DNA of 64,000 bases from Pratylenchus scribneri (taxonomy: Eukaryota > Nematoda > Chromadorea > Rhabditida > Pratylenchidae), in contig JAQSEB010000111.1 of the NCBI GenBank assembly GCA_030063045.1, forward strand, positions 186,001-250,000, given 5' to 3'. A model generated the notes under the pieces. The model was not told the DNA's origin and did not search any database. It worked only from the letters and a program-made list of their open reading frames with translations. The position numbers and the translations under genes are program-made. The stretch's first letter is position 1. Every line of letters starts with the position of its first letter. Positions 1 to 10,577 of the stretch are shown in pieces.

Positions 1-48
1 AAACAGATAATATTTAACCGTAATTTTCATCAATTTTACTATCAATAG

Positions 49-959
49 ATCTCAAGAATGCCAAGACAAATATGATCTTTTCGCTGGATTGGTTCAACAT
101 TTTAAAAAATACCAAGTGGCACGAATTTTGTTGACCAATGATGAGGCAATATTCCAACAAATTTCCAAAGATGGCATCAAATTTTGCCTCACTAAAATTG
201 TGGATGATGCAAATTTGGAGGACTCAAAAACACTTTGTTATATTCGATATAAGGGAAAAGGAAAGAATGGGGCATCCTATCAATTTAGTGGACAATCCGG
301 CGAGAATACAAATGTTTGTTTTGACCAAAAATTGATGAATTATTATAAATAATTTATAGGCCAATGAATTCTTTTCGGCCGAAGATAAATCCATGGGAAA
401 AACTTCCTCTGAAGAATTGAATGAAAATGGCAGTGGAAATCAGGTGGCTGAATTGAACAAAAGTGTCAAAAAAGCAAAGGCAGATTTGGATGCATTGAAT
501 GCGGATGGAAAAAATGAAAAGGCGGCAAAAGAAAGACTCTACAAAATGTTGGGTAATAATAATGAAAATGATGGCCAAAAATGTTCAATGGGCATTTTTA
601 TTGCCTTCTTTTGGATAATTCAAATGCAAATAATTTTGTTCAATTAAAATATAAATTGAAAGGATAAAGTGATGAAAGTTAGAGTGCCCATTTTTAATAG
701 ATGCGGTTGAGAAAGTGATTTTGGCAAAAATGAGCGGTACGGCAAAATATACAAAAGGTGAGGCAAGAAAATTGCTTCTTTTTGTGCACGTGGACAAAGT
801 GAAACCGGCATTGGACATTTTTGAGCCGCAAAAAGTGGCCAATATTTTGGCATTCGATAGGAAATATGCGGCAGAGGCCAGAGAAGGTTAGTCAAAAAAA
901 TAAAATTTAATTAAAATTAATTTAATTTTTTTATAGTTCTCGACGATGCATTGCATTGA
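49..959 (+). CDS. Unrecognised protein, 3' part of a multi-exon gene (5' end outside window)
   Basis: Four in-frame coding blocks are visible. One starts after an acceptor at 47-48; one runs about 360-552 and ends at a GGTAATAAT donor; one runs about 710-885 and ends before GGTTAGT; the last is a short exon at 937-959 coding VLDDALH and a TGA. The first block is globular-looking (reads YQVARILLTNDEAIF and CLTKIVDDANLEDSKTLCYI). The middle is hydrophilic and Lys/Glu/Ala-rich (QVAELNKSVKKAKADLDALN), possibly helical or coiled-coil. The third is amphipathic (LLLFVHVDKVKPALDIFEPQ). There is no membrane segment and I do not recognise the family. The final exon and its 3' flank recur at 1579-1737. 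Coding nature rests on uninterrupted frames joined by plausible splice sites. Confidence 0.6.
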
Positions 960-1744
960 TTTTAATTTATAAAAAGAAGAATATAAAAATTACATTTCAT
1001 TTAAATATAAAATATATTTAAAAAATATTTTTTGGATAAATATATTTGTTACAAAATGGATTTAAATTGTCAGAAAAATTACTGAAAATGTCGAAAAAGT
1101 TATAACGGTTTATTGGTTGTCCTAGACCTCAAAGCTTCAATCTTAAATTCAATCGATATGTTGCGGGTATTATTGGAAATTAGGCATTTCTGGAATTGCC
1201 CAGGCTATTTGGCTGGGCAATTTAGGAAATCTTGGCATCTATATACGTCGTATAGAATCGAGAGTAGGCTCATTCGATTCGACTTAATTAATTTTATTTA
1301 TAAGTTTTTCACTTTCAGACCGGTTTAAGCTGTTTTCCTTCCGGATTCGCGAGATTCCTATGCTAAGAATCCTATCCTAACCCTAGATTCTAGCACTAAC
1401 CCTAGCCCTACTAGCTCTAAACCGGTCTGAAAGTGAATCCTATAAATAAAATCAACATGCAGAGAAAACCTACTCCCGAGTCTGTCCGATGCCTAGAAAC
1501 GGAAATTCCAAAAATTTACCAGCCTAGCATCTTAATAAATCCTAGGATTTACCAATTGCCCATATTTTCTCTAACATACATAATTAAAATTAATTTAATT
1601 TTTTATAGTTCTCGATGATGCCTTGCATTGAATAATATTAAATTTATAAACAGAAGAATATAAAAATAACAATACATTTGCATTTACATATAAAATATAT
1701 TTAAAAAGTGTTTTTAATTGGATAAATATATTTTTGTTACTGTC
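960..1744. repeat. Intergenic stretch: duplicated terminal exon around an inverted-repeat element
   Basis: Positions 900-1055 are repeated with modest divergence at 1579-1737: acceptor, the VLDDALH-TGA exon and the following AT-rich 3' flank. Between the copies lies about 520 bp of different, less AT-rich sequence. It contains an inner inverted repeat (CACTTTCAGACCGGTTTA near 1309 against TAAACCGGTCTGAAAGTG near 1418). Parts of it resemble sequence at 27380-27770 and 46810-46920, so it is probably a mobile element whose arrival accompanied the duplication. No other gene is evident here. Confidence 0.6.
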
Positions 1745-4244
1745 TCATCTCACCAAAGTTTTTGGATAAAATTTGATTGCTTTTGGAAAAGTTTGTGATT
1801 TATTTGGTCTTTCGTAAATCATTTCCAAATTGATGACAAAAGCTGCCAACAAAGTTTTCATTTTGCCGGCCACCTCCAAAAGGCTCATTGCCTCCATAAA
1901 TTTTTGTGCCCCAGGCAAAATGCCATATTTGGCTTGTAATAATTGATGCAATGCTTTTGAATATCGAACCGATTCGGCATAAAGCAATTCCCTGCCTTTT
2001 GTCGATAAATTGTCCACATCTAAAAATTAATTAAAGTAAAAATTATTGCATATTAAAATTAAATTAATTACTTGAATTGGCGTAAAGAATGGCCAAAAGG
2101 AGAACAAATTCCTCATTGCAAATGCCCGTCTGCTTAATTCGTTCAATTCCCTCACAATTGGCACGTAAATAAATTGAGCGGATACTGGAATAAAATGAGA
2201 AACAATTAAAGCTTTTAATTTAATAATTATTTATTTGCCAATAAAAACACAATGAAAACATTAAAATGATGACTTGAAATCAAAGCCAAATCATATAAGA
2301 TTGAGTGAATCTTTGACTTGAATGAATGAATTGATTGTTTTTCTTTTTTTATGTGTGCGTAAAATTTTTGGCACTTTTAAATTATAATTAAAATTTCTCC
2401 ACTGACTGTTGATTCTTTGGAAAGTTTTTGCCCTCCAATTGGCAAATTGGCGCAAATCCATTGGCTCTGGTTATTGTATCAGATCCCCGGGCATTTGAGT
2501 AAAATGAGGCGGAAAGTGTGCAAACTTCATTGATTGAACCCTTCAGAAGTGAAATCTATAAAGGGATGGCCAATAAATTGGGAAGAGAACCAAATTTGAT
2601 TAAATTGAATTATTCATGAAAATAACTCAACCAAAAATGATTGGGGGTATCCAACTGAATACTTATCAATTTTTCAAGTGTATATTAGTTGTAATTTTGA
2701 CAAAGTGGTATCAATCCGTTGATTTTGATGAATTGATTAAATGAAATATGGAAATTGTATAAGTTATTGACAAAAAAAAGACAAATTAGGTAATTATCTG
2801 CAGGCACTCAGTTTATTGGTCATAATTTTTGGACCAATTACCTATTTGTTGGATTAACAATTTTCAAAAAAAGAACTTAATGAAATGGTATTAAAGCTCA
2901 ATTTGAAATATTGTGAAAATATTAGCAAATGAGCTAAATTCATTTCACAAAATTTGAGTAATTGTGCACCTGATCAGAAATGTCAAGTTTCTTGAAGAAT
3001 GGCATTCCCTTGGCTGTTTCCACACAAAGGAACCAATCTTTGGTGATTAATTTTAAATAATCACTGTGAAGGAATGATTTCGTCTCCAATTCCTCCATAA
3101 AATGTGCTTTATCCCAGCAATTGTCTGACTTGAATTAAAATTCAATTAATTAATTTCAATTAAAATAATTTACTTTGAAATATTCCACCATTCCCATCAG
3201 ACCATTGTCATCCTGCAATAATCCCTCCACACTGTCGTGTCTTTCCGTATAGGCCGTTGGGAATAATTTTGTCGATTCCCAAATTTGTTTATGCATTCTT
3301 TCCACCGGCGTCAACGAATTTATCATTTGCCATATTTGGACCATCGGATCACCAAACTATTTAATTTCAATCAAAATACCGTATTTATTCTATTAGAAGC
3401 CCAGTCTCTAATAGAAGTCCACCCTAGCGAGTCTCAGAATCTTAGAAGCCTTTGGGCTTCTAATAGAATAAATACGGTAAGTAAATGGGGGAAAATGCCC
3501 TCAAAAAAACCAACGCGCATTTCGTGTTCCCTTCGAAGCCAAAGTGCATTTTGCATTTGCTTCAATTCTTCAATGAATTGCAACTTTTTGGCCCTATCTT
3601 CGGGTTTGATTTTCAGTTGAACCATAAATGGGTTCATTCCCATCAATAAACATTTTGTGAGTCGGCATCCTCGACAATTATCGCCTAAATATTTAAACAT
3701 TCCCCCAAAATTAATGAATTCATCAAAAAACCTGCAGTAATTTTGCATTTTTGTTCCTTGGAGCAAAAATATTTCTGCTGTTTGATTACAACTCGACGGA
3801 AGAATTGTTTGCATCCTTGAAAATAGAAATTAAATTTTAAATTTATTTAGGCAAAATATTAATTTACCCAAAAAACAATTAATTAAGCAAAATATTTTTC
3901 GCGTCGAAAAATATTATATTTTTGAGGCCATATAACTTGGCCCTAACTAGGCATTAGGGCTCAGGCTTAGGTTCAAGGCAGGATGTAATTAGGGGCTAGG
4001 GAATCCCAAAGAAGTCTGATTTGGCCAAGTTATATGGCCTCAAAAATATAATATTTCTCGACAGAAAAGAATTTGGGTAAATTAATTATTTTTTGGGCAA
4101 ATTAATAGGAATAGATACCCATTTATTTATTTATTAATTTAATTAAAATTTACCTTCGCATGCTTTGACCCCATAAAAATGGTAAGCACAACTTTGGCTA
4201 CAAATTTTGCATTTGAAAACTTTTTTCCGATTTAATGACAACAT
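1745..4244 (-). CDS. Nuclear hormone receptor (C4 zinc finger plus ligand-binding domain)
   Basis: Ligand-type transcription factor expected to act in the nucleus. Eight exons read on the minus strand: 4154-4244, 3732-3815, 3476-3684, 3174-3356, 2970-3128, 2407-2555, 2072-2184, 1745-2019. They sum to 1263 nt, a 420-residue protein with every phase closing. The N-terminus has the first zinc finger (CKICSQSCAYHFYGVKACEG, then CKQFFRR) and the second ends in CRGCRLTKCLLMGM, the typical DNA-binding-domain end. The DNA-binding domain starts almost at residue 12, so there is no long N-terminal region. The C-terminal 300 residues match a divergent ligand-binding domain (for example ANGFAPICQLEG, EEFVLLLAILYANS). 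The P-box lies in the CEGCK region. Intron 1 holds an inverted-repeat element, and a MITE lies in intron 3 and supplies its donor. This is one of the large nematode supplementary NHR set; I cannot assign an orthologue. Confidence 0.93.
3379..3477. mobile_element. 99-bp TA-flanked inverted-repeat MITE (family 1, copy A) in an NHR intron
   Basis: Near-perfect palindrome starting CCGTATTTATTCTATTAG and ending with its reverse complement, flanked on both sides by TA (3377-3378 and 3478-3479). TA duplication suggests a Tc1/mariner-type transposase. On the gene strand the 5' splice donor GT at 3475-3474 lies inside its terminal repeat. Confidence 0.8.
3858..4109. mobile_element. Inverted-repeat element, family 2 copy A, in NHR intron 1
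   Basis: Long hairpin-forming element. AATATTATATTTTTGAGGCC and TATAACTTGGCC near 3908-3942 reappear inverted near 4020-4057. Weaker arms (TTTACCCAAAAAACAATTAA against TTATTTTTTGGGCAAATTA) extend outward. The centre is a short less AT-rich spacer. A second copy lies at 44531-44774 inside an intron of the neuropeptide receptor. There is no coding capacity, so it is non-autonomous. Confidence 0.7.
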
Positions 4245-5533
4245 TTTATTGAAAAATAAGTAAAATAAATTATTTAAATTTGAGAGTCGAATTGGCCATT
4301 AAATTAGTTTGAAATGGAATTAAAAAATGTATTTGGTTAATAAATCAATGGAAAAAGGGAAGGGCATCATAACCTACAAAATTCATTATACGAAAAATGT
4401 AGGCAAGAGAAAATAAACCTTCGCTTTTGTTATCTCGACAAATATTAGTCGAGAGACGAGAGTGAGAGGGAGAAGGAAGGTTGTCACCAATATTGGCAGC
4501 TGGCAGCAGAGGTAGAGAAAATTAACCAGAAAGTGATTGAAATAAAAATGGAGAAATGAGGGCAGAGATGTAAATGGCACATTTGAGGGAAATTGGGCCA
4601 AAAGAGAAAGGAATTTCACATTTTGATGGTTGCTTATGGAGATTGGTGGAGGGAATATAAACATCAAAAGGTGGACCTTTTTGTGTTTGGCCAATTAAGC
4701 AGGTCCCTATTTGCATTCCACAATTGTGATGAGTTTAGGGTTTGTTGTGGTTTGATCTATGATGTTTATTTTATTTTCAATTAATTAAAGAAATGATTTT
4801 ATATTTGGAATTGGAATTGTTAAAATGAAAATAATTGAGAATATGGCATTCAAAAATTGCCAAAAGATTGAGAAACTTTCGGCAATAAATTAGGTTGCGC
4901 AGCATTAATTTAAAAAAAACGAATAAGAGGGATTAGAGAAATTGAGGGATTGGTTAGATATATGAGTGAATGAGTACGGTATTCTGAAAATATATTTCTA
5001 ATCAGAATTGAAACTTTCAGGAAAAAAATCAGAATTCTTAAAAATAATTCGATTTTTTTAATTCATTGGATGAATTAATTATTATTAGCTATTTATTTTA
5101 CTTCTAATGAATTATGATATATAAATTAAATTTTAAATAAAATATAAATTTATTATTTTTACATTCATTCAATTGGATTTAATTTTTTTCATCAAAGAAT
5201 TTGATTTCACCATTATTTATTCCGCCAATTTCATTTCGAAGAAGAAGCCAATTTGAAACATTACACTTCACCGCGCATTCCACGCCAATTTTTCTATTTT
5301 AATTTTAGCTCCTTCAAAAAAAGTCAAATGCAAATAAAAGAAATTCTGGAGACGGTCACAAGAAACGGATGATTGAATGAAAAGAAGGTAAATAAAATTG
5401 CCTTCATTCCTTCCAGCCGCCGATTTTCAATTAATTTCTTTGAAATGGTCCAATTTACTGATTGGTGGCATCATTTTAATTGAACTTAAAAATAATCCAC
5501 TACATTAAATAAATTAAATTCAAAATTGCCAAA
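4245..5533. other. Intergenic region between divergent NHR and gustatory-like receptor genes
   Basis: The two neighbouring genes are transcribed away from each other, so this segment should hold both promoters. Open frames near 4390-4780 occur on both strands, but they are short, lack splice context and match nothing I know. AT-rich tracts dominate 5040-5200. No clear TATA box or other motif can be assigned. Confidence 0.5.
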
Positions 5534-7390
5534 ATGGATTCGTCATTGCCAAATGGCGATCATTGTGTTTTACCAATTGATGAAAATAATAATAAAATGG
5601 AAGCCAATGCGCATCAAACAATTCGAAAATATTTACGTTTTTTGCTGCACTTCACCGGTCTATATTTTGATGATTCAACAAAACGAAGAAAGGCATCAAT
5701 TTGTTTGGCCATTTTCATTTTTAGCATTAGTAAGTCTCAAACAGAATTTTTCGCATGGTTCATTATTTGGATGACCTTTTAAGTTATATTAATAAAAAAA
5801 TTTTATAGCTGAGCTAACCTCTTCTTCCCATAGAGCATTTTAATTCAAAATGATTGATAAATTACAATGGATATAAAGAAATGGCCAAAAAATTTTAAAA
5901 AACAGCTCCATCTTTGTAGATTTTACCACTTTTTGGTCATAAATTAAAATTTCTATAAAATCTGCTAAGTATTTCTCAAATTAATTTATCTCAAACAGAG
6001 ACTACAAATTATTTATCAAATTTCAAAACTTTAGAGCTAACATTTACTTGAAAAGTTAAAAATTCTAGTGCACTTATTTCACAAATTTATTAATTTAATT
6101 TTAATTAAATAAATTAATTCAGCTATTTATCAAACTCTATGGCGTTGGATTCATTTCATTTCCTCCGGTGCAAATAATTTGATCACTGCATATGTTTTGG
6201 TTTGGCTTTCTAAAGCAATTTTGGCCCAAATATTATTAATTCGTTGGCAAATGAACGGAAATATTCAAATTATTTTGGACAAAATCACAAATATCCAATT
6301 GGCACCGGCAAATTCCACTTTGAGCAGAACAAAGCGGATAATTTGCATTTGCATTTTCTTCTACTTTTTGTTCACAATTGCCAGCACAATGTCCACAATT
6401 TTAAAATTGACTGATGCCCTTCATATTGGCAAAATTATTGACAAGAAAATATTCATGGTCATCACAATAATTTATTAAATAATAAATTTTATTTTCAGCT
6501 TTATGGCACTGAATATTTGATTTTTATTTGCTTTCTCGTTTGGTTTGTCGGACTTTTTTCGATGATTTCCGTCATCATTTTATTGAATGTTTCTTCCTTC
6601 GTTGTTTACGCGGATTTGAAGGAATTCAATGAGGAAACGAAAAGATTAATGGCAAATACGAAAGTTGGAAAGAAAAGGGAGCAAATTTATGAGGAACTGG
6701 CAAAATTGTGCACAAAATTGCCCGTTCTAATCAAAAGAGTCGCACAAATTGATCATATTTTCAATGTTGGCATTGACACCAAATTCATCCAATTTATTAT
6801 TTATTTAAAGGGCTATTTGTTCATAATGGTGGCATCGAATGTGCCAACAACAATTTTGGTTATTCTTCGATTCATTGTCACATCCAAATCGACAATTCCT
6901 GACAAATGGGTTGAACTCGGATTCCAATTGCCTGATTTGATGTTTTGCATATTTGAATTGATTGGACTCATTTTATTGCCCGCAAAATTGCACGAAATTG
7001 TGAAAAATGCCATCAAAATTTAAATTAAATTAAATTTAGATTCATATAACACCAATTTCTTTTGGAGTGGAAATTCCGAATGAACCATCAAATAAAATGC
7101 ATCGACGAATTTGCCGATTTGTGAAGGTCGATCAAAAATTTATTTTATTCTAATTTAATTATTCAATTTCCAGTTCATGTGCCATCAATCATCATTTGGT
7201 ATCACTTTATTGGAAATATTCACCATTAGCAAATCAACAATTTTGACCGTAATTTTTTTCTATTTTATTTCATTCATTAATTTTTGCCTTTTAGATTTTC
7301 TCCCTGGTTTTTTCCTATTTAATGTTCGTCCTACGAGTATTCAATCCAGCTGCACTTTCTGCCGAAATGGAACAGAAGAAAATTGAATGA
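5534..7390 (+). CDS. Gustatory-receptor-like seven-transmembrane protein
   Basis: Six exons: 5534-5729, 6123-6457, 6499-6999, 7040-7126, 7174-7248, 7295-7390. They give an exact 429-residue model, the usual length for this family. The hydrophilic N-terminus is cytosolic-looking, with a basic KYLRFLLHFTGLYFDD stretch before TM1. Several hydrophobic segments follow (ITAYVLVWLSKAILAQILLI, IICICIFFYFLFTIAS, LIFICFLVWFVGLFSMISVI). A charged loop contains EELAKLCTKLPVLIKRVAQI, then LKGYLFIMVA and the C-terminal exons with FGITLLEIFTISKSTILT and FSLVFSYLMFVLRVF. The inverse topology and the last-helix pattern resemble insect gustatory receptors and nematode GUR/LITE-1-like proteins, but the canonical TYhhhhhQF signature is only loosely kept (SYLMFVLRVF). 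Ligand unknown. Family assignment is inference from pattern. Confidence 0.75.
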
Positions 7391-7687
7391 AAATTGCAGA
7401 AAAAAAAAGGAAAAAACATTAAACTCAAAATTAAAAATGGATTGATAAATTTGTAAATTTAAATTAAGATGAAATTAAAATATTTACAAAAATTCAATTT
7501 GAGAATGTTCTTCCTACTATATAGAAATTTTTCTCATTGTTTTCGAAAATAAATAGCACAATTTGACCGTCCAGTGGTCAATTCCACAATAAATTAAGGA
7601 CGGTGCAAAAATAAAATTCATTTTAAATTAGAAATTTATTAAAATAAAAAATTATTAAATTAATCATTTTTGATCATTGATTGCTTT
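7391..7687. other. 3' flank with a decayed coding fragment on the minus strand
   Basis: AT-rich sequence after the receptor stop. On the minus strand near 7560-7610 a short stretch reads LHRP-stop-FIVELT. This parallels LHRPLFIVEMT in the gene at 49131-51335, so it looks like a broken copy of that exon. No intact gene. Confidence 0.4.
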
Positions 7688-9233
7688 TTTCCTTTCCGAA
7701 AAATATTCACTAAAATGTGTTTCCTTTCTAGAAAATGTTCGCCAAAATGTTTCCAGAAAATGTTCGACCAAAATGTGTTTCCCTTTCCGGAAAATGTTCG
7801 CCAAAATGTTTTCCTTTCCGAAAAATATTCACTAAAATGTGTTTCCTTTCTAGAAAATGTTCGCCAAAATGTTTCCAGAAAATGTTCGACCAAAATGTGT
7901 TTCCCTTTCCGGAAAATGTTCGCCAAAATGTTTTCCTTTCCGGAAAATGTTCGCCAAAATGTGTTTTCCCTTTCCGGAAAATGTTCGCCAAAATGTGTTT
8001 TCCCTTTCCGGAAAATGTTCACTAAAATGTGTTTCCTTTCTAGAAAATGTTCGCCAAAATGTTTCCAGAAAATGTTCGACCAAAATGTGTTTCCCTTTCC
8101 GGAAAATGTTCGCCAAAATGTTTCGCCAAAATGTGTTTTCCCTTTCCTGAAAATGTTCACCAAAATGTGTTTTCCCTTTCCGGAAAATGTTCGCCAAAAT
8201 GTTTTCCTTTCCGGAAAATGTTCGCCAAAATGTGTTTTCCCTTTCCGGAAAATGTTCGCCAAAATGTGTTTTCCCTTTCCGGAAAATGTTCGCCAAAATG
8301 TGTTTTCCCTTTCCGGAAAATGTTCGCCAAAATGTGTTTTCCCTTTCCGGAAAATGTTCGCCAAAATGTGTTTTCCCTTTCCGGAAAATGTTCGCCAAAA
8401 TGTGTTTTCCCTTTCCAGAGAATGTTTGCCAAAATGTGTTTTCCCTTTCCGGAAAATGTTCACTAAAATGTGTTTCCTTTCTAGAAAATGTTCGCCAAAA
8501 TGTTTCCAGAAAATGTTCGACCAAAATGTGTTTCCCTTTCCGGAAAATGTTCACCAAAATGTTTTCCTTTCCGGAAAATGTTCGCCAAAATGTGTTTTCC
8601 CTTTCTAGAAAATGTTCGCCAAAATGTTTCCAGAAAATGTTTGCCAAAATGTGTTTTCCCTTTCCGGAAAATGTTCGCCAAAATGTGTTTTCTTTTCCAG
8701 AAAATGTTCGACAAAATGTGTTTTCCCTTTCCAGAAAATGTTCGCCAAAATGTGTTTTCTTTTCCAGAAAATGTTCGCCAAAATGTGTTTTCTTTTCCAG
8801 AAAATGTTCGCCAAAATGTGTTTTCCCTTTCCAGAAAATGTTCGCCAAAATGTGTTTTCCCTTTCCAGAAAATGTTTGCCAAAATGTGTTTTCCCTTTCC
8901 GGAAAATGTTCGCCAAAATGTGTTTTCTTTTCCAGAAAATGTTCGACAAAATGTGTTTTCCCTTTCCAGAAAATGTTCGCCAAAATGTGTTTTCTTTTCC
9001 AGAAAATGTTCGCCAAAATGTGTTTTCCCTTTCCAGAAAATGTTCGCCAAAATGTGTTTTCCCTTTCCAGAAAATGTTCGCCAAAATGTGTTTTCCCTTT
9101 CCGGAAAATGTTCGCCAAAATGTTTTCCCTTTCCAGAAAATGTTCGCCAAAATATGTTTTCCCTTTCCAGAAAATGTTCACCAAAATGTGTTTTCCCTTT
9201 CCAGAAAATGTTCGCCATTTTTTTCCGGAAAAT
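7688..9233. repeat. 34-bp minisatellite array, about 1.5 kb, with higher-order units
   Basis: Tandem array of a 34-bp unit containing TTCGCCAAAATG and TTTTCCCTTTCCGGAAAATG. Variants: CCGGAAA against CCAGAAA, and 30-bp forms. A longer block beginning TCTAGAAAATGTTCGCC, followed by TTTCCAGAAAATGTTCGACC, recurs at about 7728, 7851, 8040, 8473 and partly 8607, showing higher-order amplification. Because 34 is not divisible by 3 and the unit lacks stops in most readings, frames of 300-440 codons appear on both strands. They have no signal, splice context or family resemblance and I do not call them genes. Confidence 0.95.
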
Positions 9234-9775
9234 GATTTAACCCAATTCTTTCATTAATTTTTGTGTTTTTCCAACATTGTTCATTTTTAAAAAAAATTTT
9301 TAACATTTTATTAAGAAAATATTTAAGCGAAATTTAACAGAATTATATAATATAACTAGCTTTGAGCTGCAGTTAAATTTTTTATCCATTACAAAAGATT
9401 TTACAGTGCGAAAATATTTTTCTTGGAAGTTGTATTGTAATTGTAGATTGAACAATTGAACCGTATCTGATATGTAAATTGGCCATTTTGTTTTTTTACT
9501 TCCACTCTCACAGTGGGAAGATTTTATCGACGAATGATGAATAATTTGGAAGCCAAATTATTGGGATGCATTTTTATTGGGAATAATAAACTTTTTTAAA
9601 TCAAATTAAAGAACTTTGACATCTTTAATAAAAAAATTCACAAAATAACAAAATTCTCTATTTTGCTGATACTTTTCATTTTTATTGGATCAATTTATTC
9701 ATTCGTTCATTAAATCAAAATTTTAATAATATGCGAACAATTTTGCGCATTTTATTCATTCATTCAAATTCTCTT
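9234..9775. other. Gene-free AT-rich stretch
   Basis: Between the minisatellite and the 3' end of the EF-hand gene. Contains only AT-rich sequence with a few short stop-rich frames. AATAAA-like strings are common and cannot be assigned. Confidence 0.5.
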
Positions 9776-10577
9776 TCAAATTTGTTTGAGTGCCCCATCC
9801 ATTTCGGTTGGTTGCAGCTTTCCATCTCCATTTTTGTCCAATGAATGAAACCATTCTTTGTTGGCCATCAATTGTTCAACGGTCATTCCCTTCTCCACAA
9901 CGAGGAATTTCACCTCAAATTTTTAATAATATTTAATTTATTTTTGAATAATTTACGGCTTCCTCAACGCTGATTATGCCATCATTGTTGGCATCAACAT
10001 TTGTGAATGTTCGATTGGCAATTTGAATTGGCTCCAGGCCACGGCGTTTTCGCTGTTTAGGGCATGCGATGCCGGCAATTTCGGCGGTGCAACAACTTTT
10101 ATCATAGACTAAATTCAATTAATTTATTGAACAAAAATATATAAACTGACGGCCATCGCATTTGGCACAATCACAATTGCACCCGAAAATGTTGCAATGC
10201 GGGGGCCATCCTCGATGGCCATTCACATGGCAACAATATCCATTTGCCTGAGAATTTTAAATAAAATAAGGAGTGAACATTTACCGGTACTTATTAATTA
10301 TAGGCCTGCATTTTTTGAATAAAGTCCGCCTACAGATTTTTTCGAAAAAAAGATTGCCCTTATAGGGTGATTAGGATTAGATTTGCGGATATCTGAGATG
10401 TTAATCTATCCCCTAAAGACCTTAAACCCTCTACTGGTTACCCATGGAGTTACGGTTATATTTTCGCAGTTGACTAAAAAAACTGCAGGCGGATAATAAA
10501 GAAATACCCAAATTTACCTGATCAAAAATGGCAATGAAAGAAAGGGAAATTAAGCAAAGGAGAATGATGGTTTTCAT
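9776..10577 (-). CDS. Secreted cysteine-rich EF-hand protein
   Basis: Four exons on the minus strand give about 148 residues. Exon 1 (10518-10577) is a signal peptide, MKTIILLCLISLSFIAIF. Exon 2 carries a Cys-dense segment (GYCCHVNGHRGW, then CNIFGCNCDCAKC) that continues into exon 3 as DKSCCTAEIAGIACP and a basic KQRKRR stretch that could be a furin-type cleavage site. Two canonical EF-hand loops follow: DANNDGIISVEE in exon 3 and DKNGDGKLQPTE in exon 4, both with acidic residues at positions 1 and 12. It should be a secretory-pathway or extracellular calcium-binding protein. The intron between exons 1 and 2 contains an inverted-repeat insertion near 10285-10500. The Cys-rich module is not one I recognise. 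Confidence 0.8.
10285..10500. repeat. Degenerate inverted-repeat insertion in EF-hand gene intron 1
   Basis: GGCCTGCA and CCGCCTACAG on the left are matched in inverse orientation by CTGCAGGCGG on the right. The central part contains CTAAAGACCTTAAACCC-type sequence unlike the surrounding AT-rich intron. Probably an old MITE; ends are not sharply defined. Confidence 0.4.

Noticed and set aside
4386..4784. Frames on both strands upstream of the receptor genes
   Set aside because: Short, overlapping and without recognisable features; they lie in a divergent promoter region.
7670..9257. Long open frames (up to 444 codons) on both strands of the minisatellite
   Set aside because: They follow from a stop-poor 34-bp repeat whose length is not a multiple of three; no start context, signal, splicing or domain supports them.
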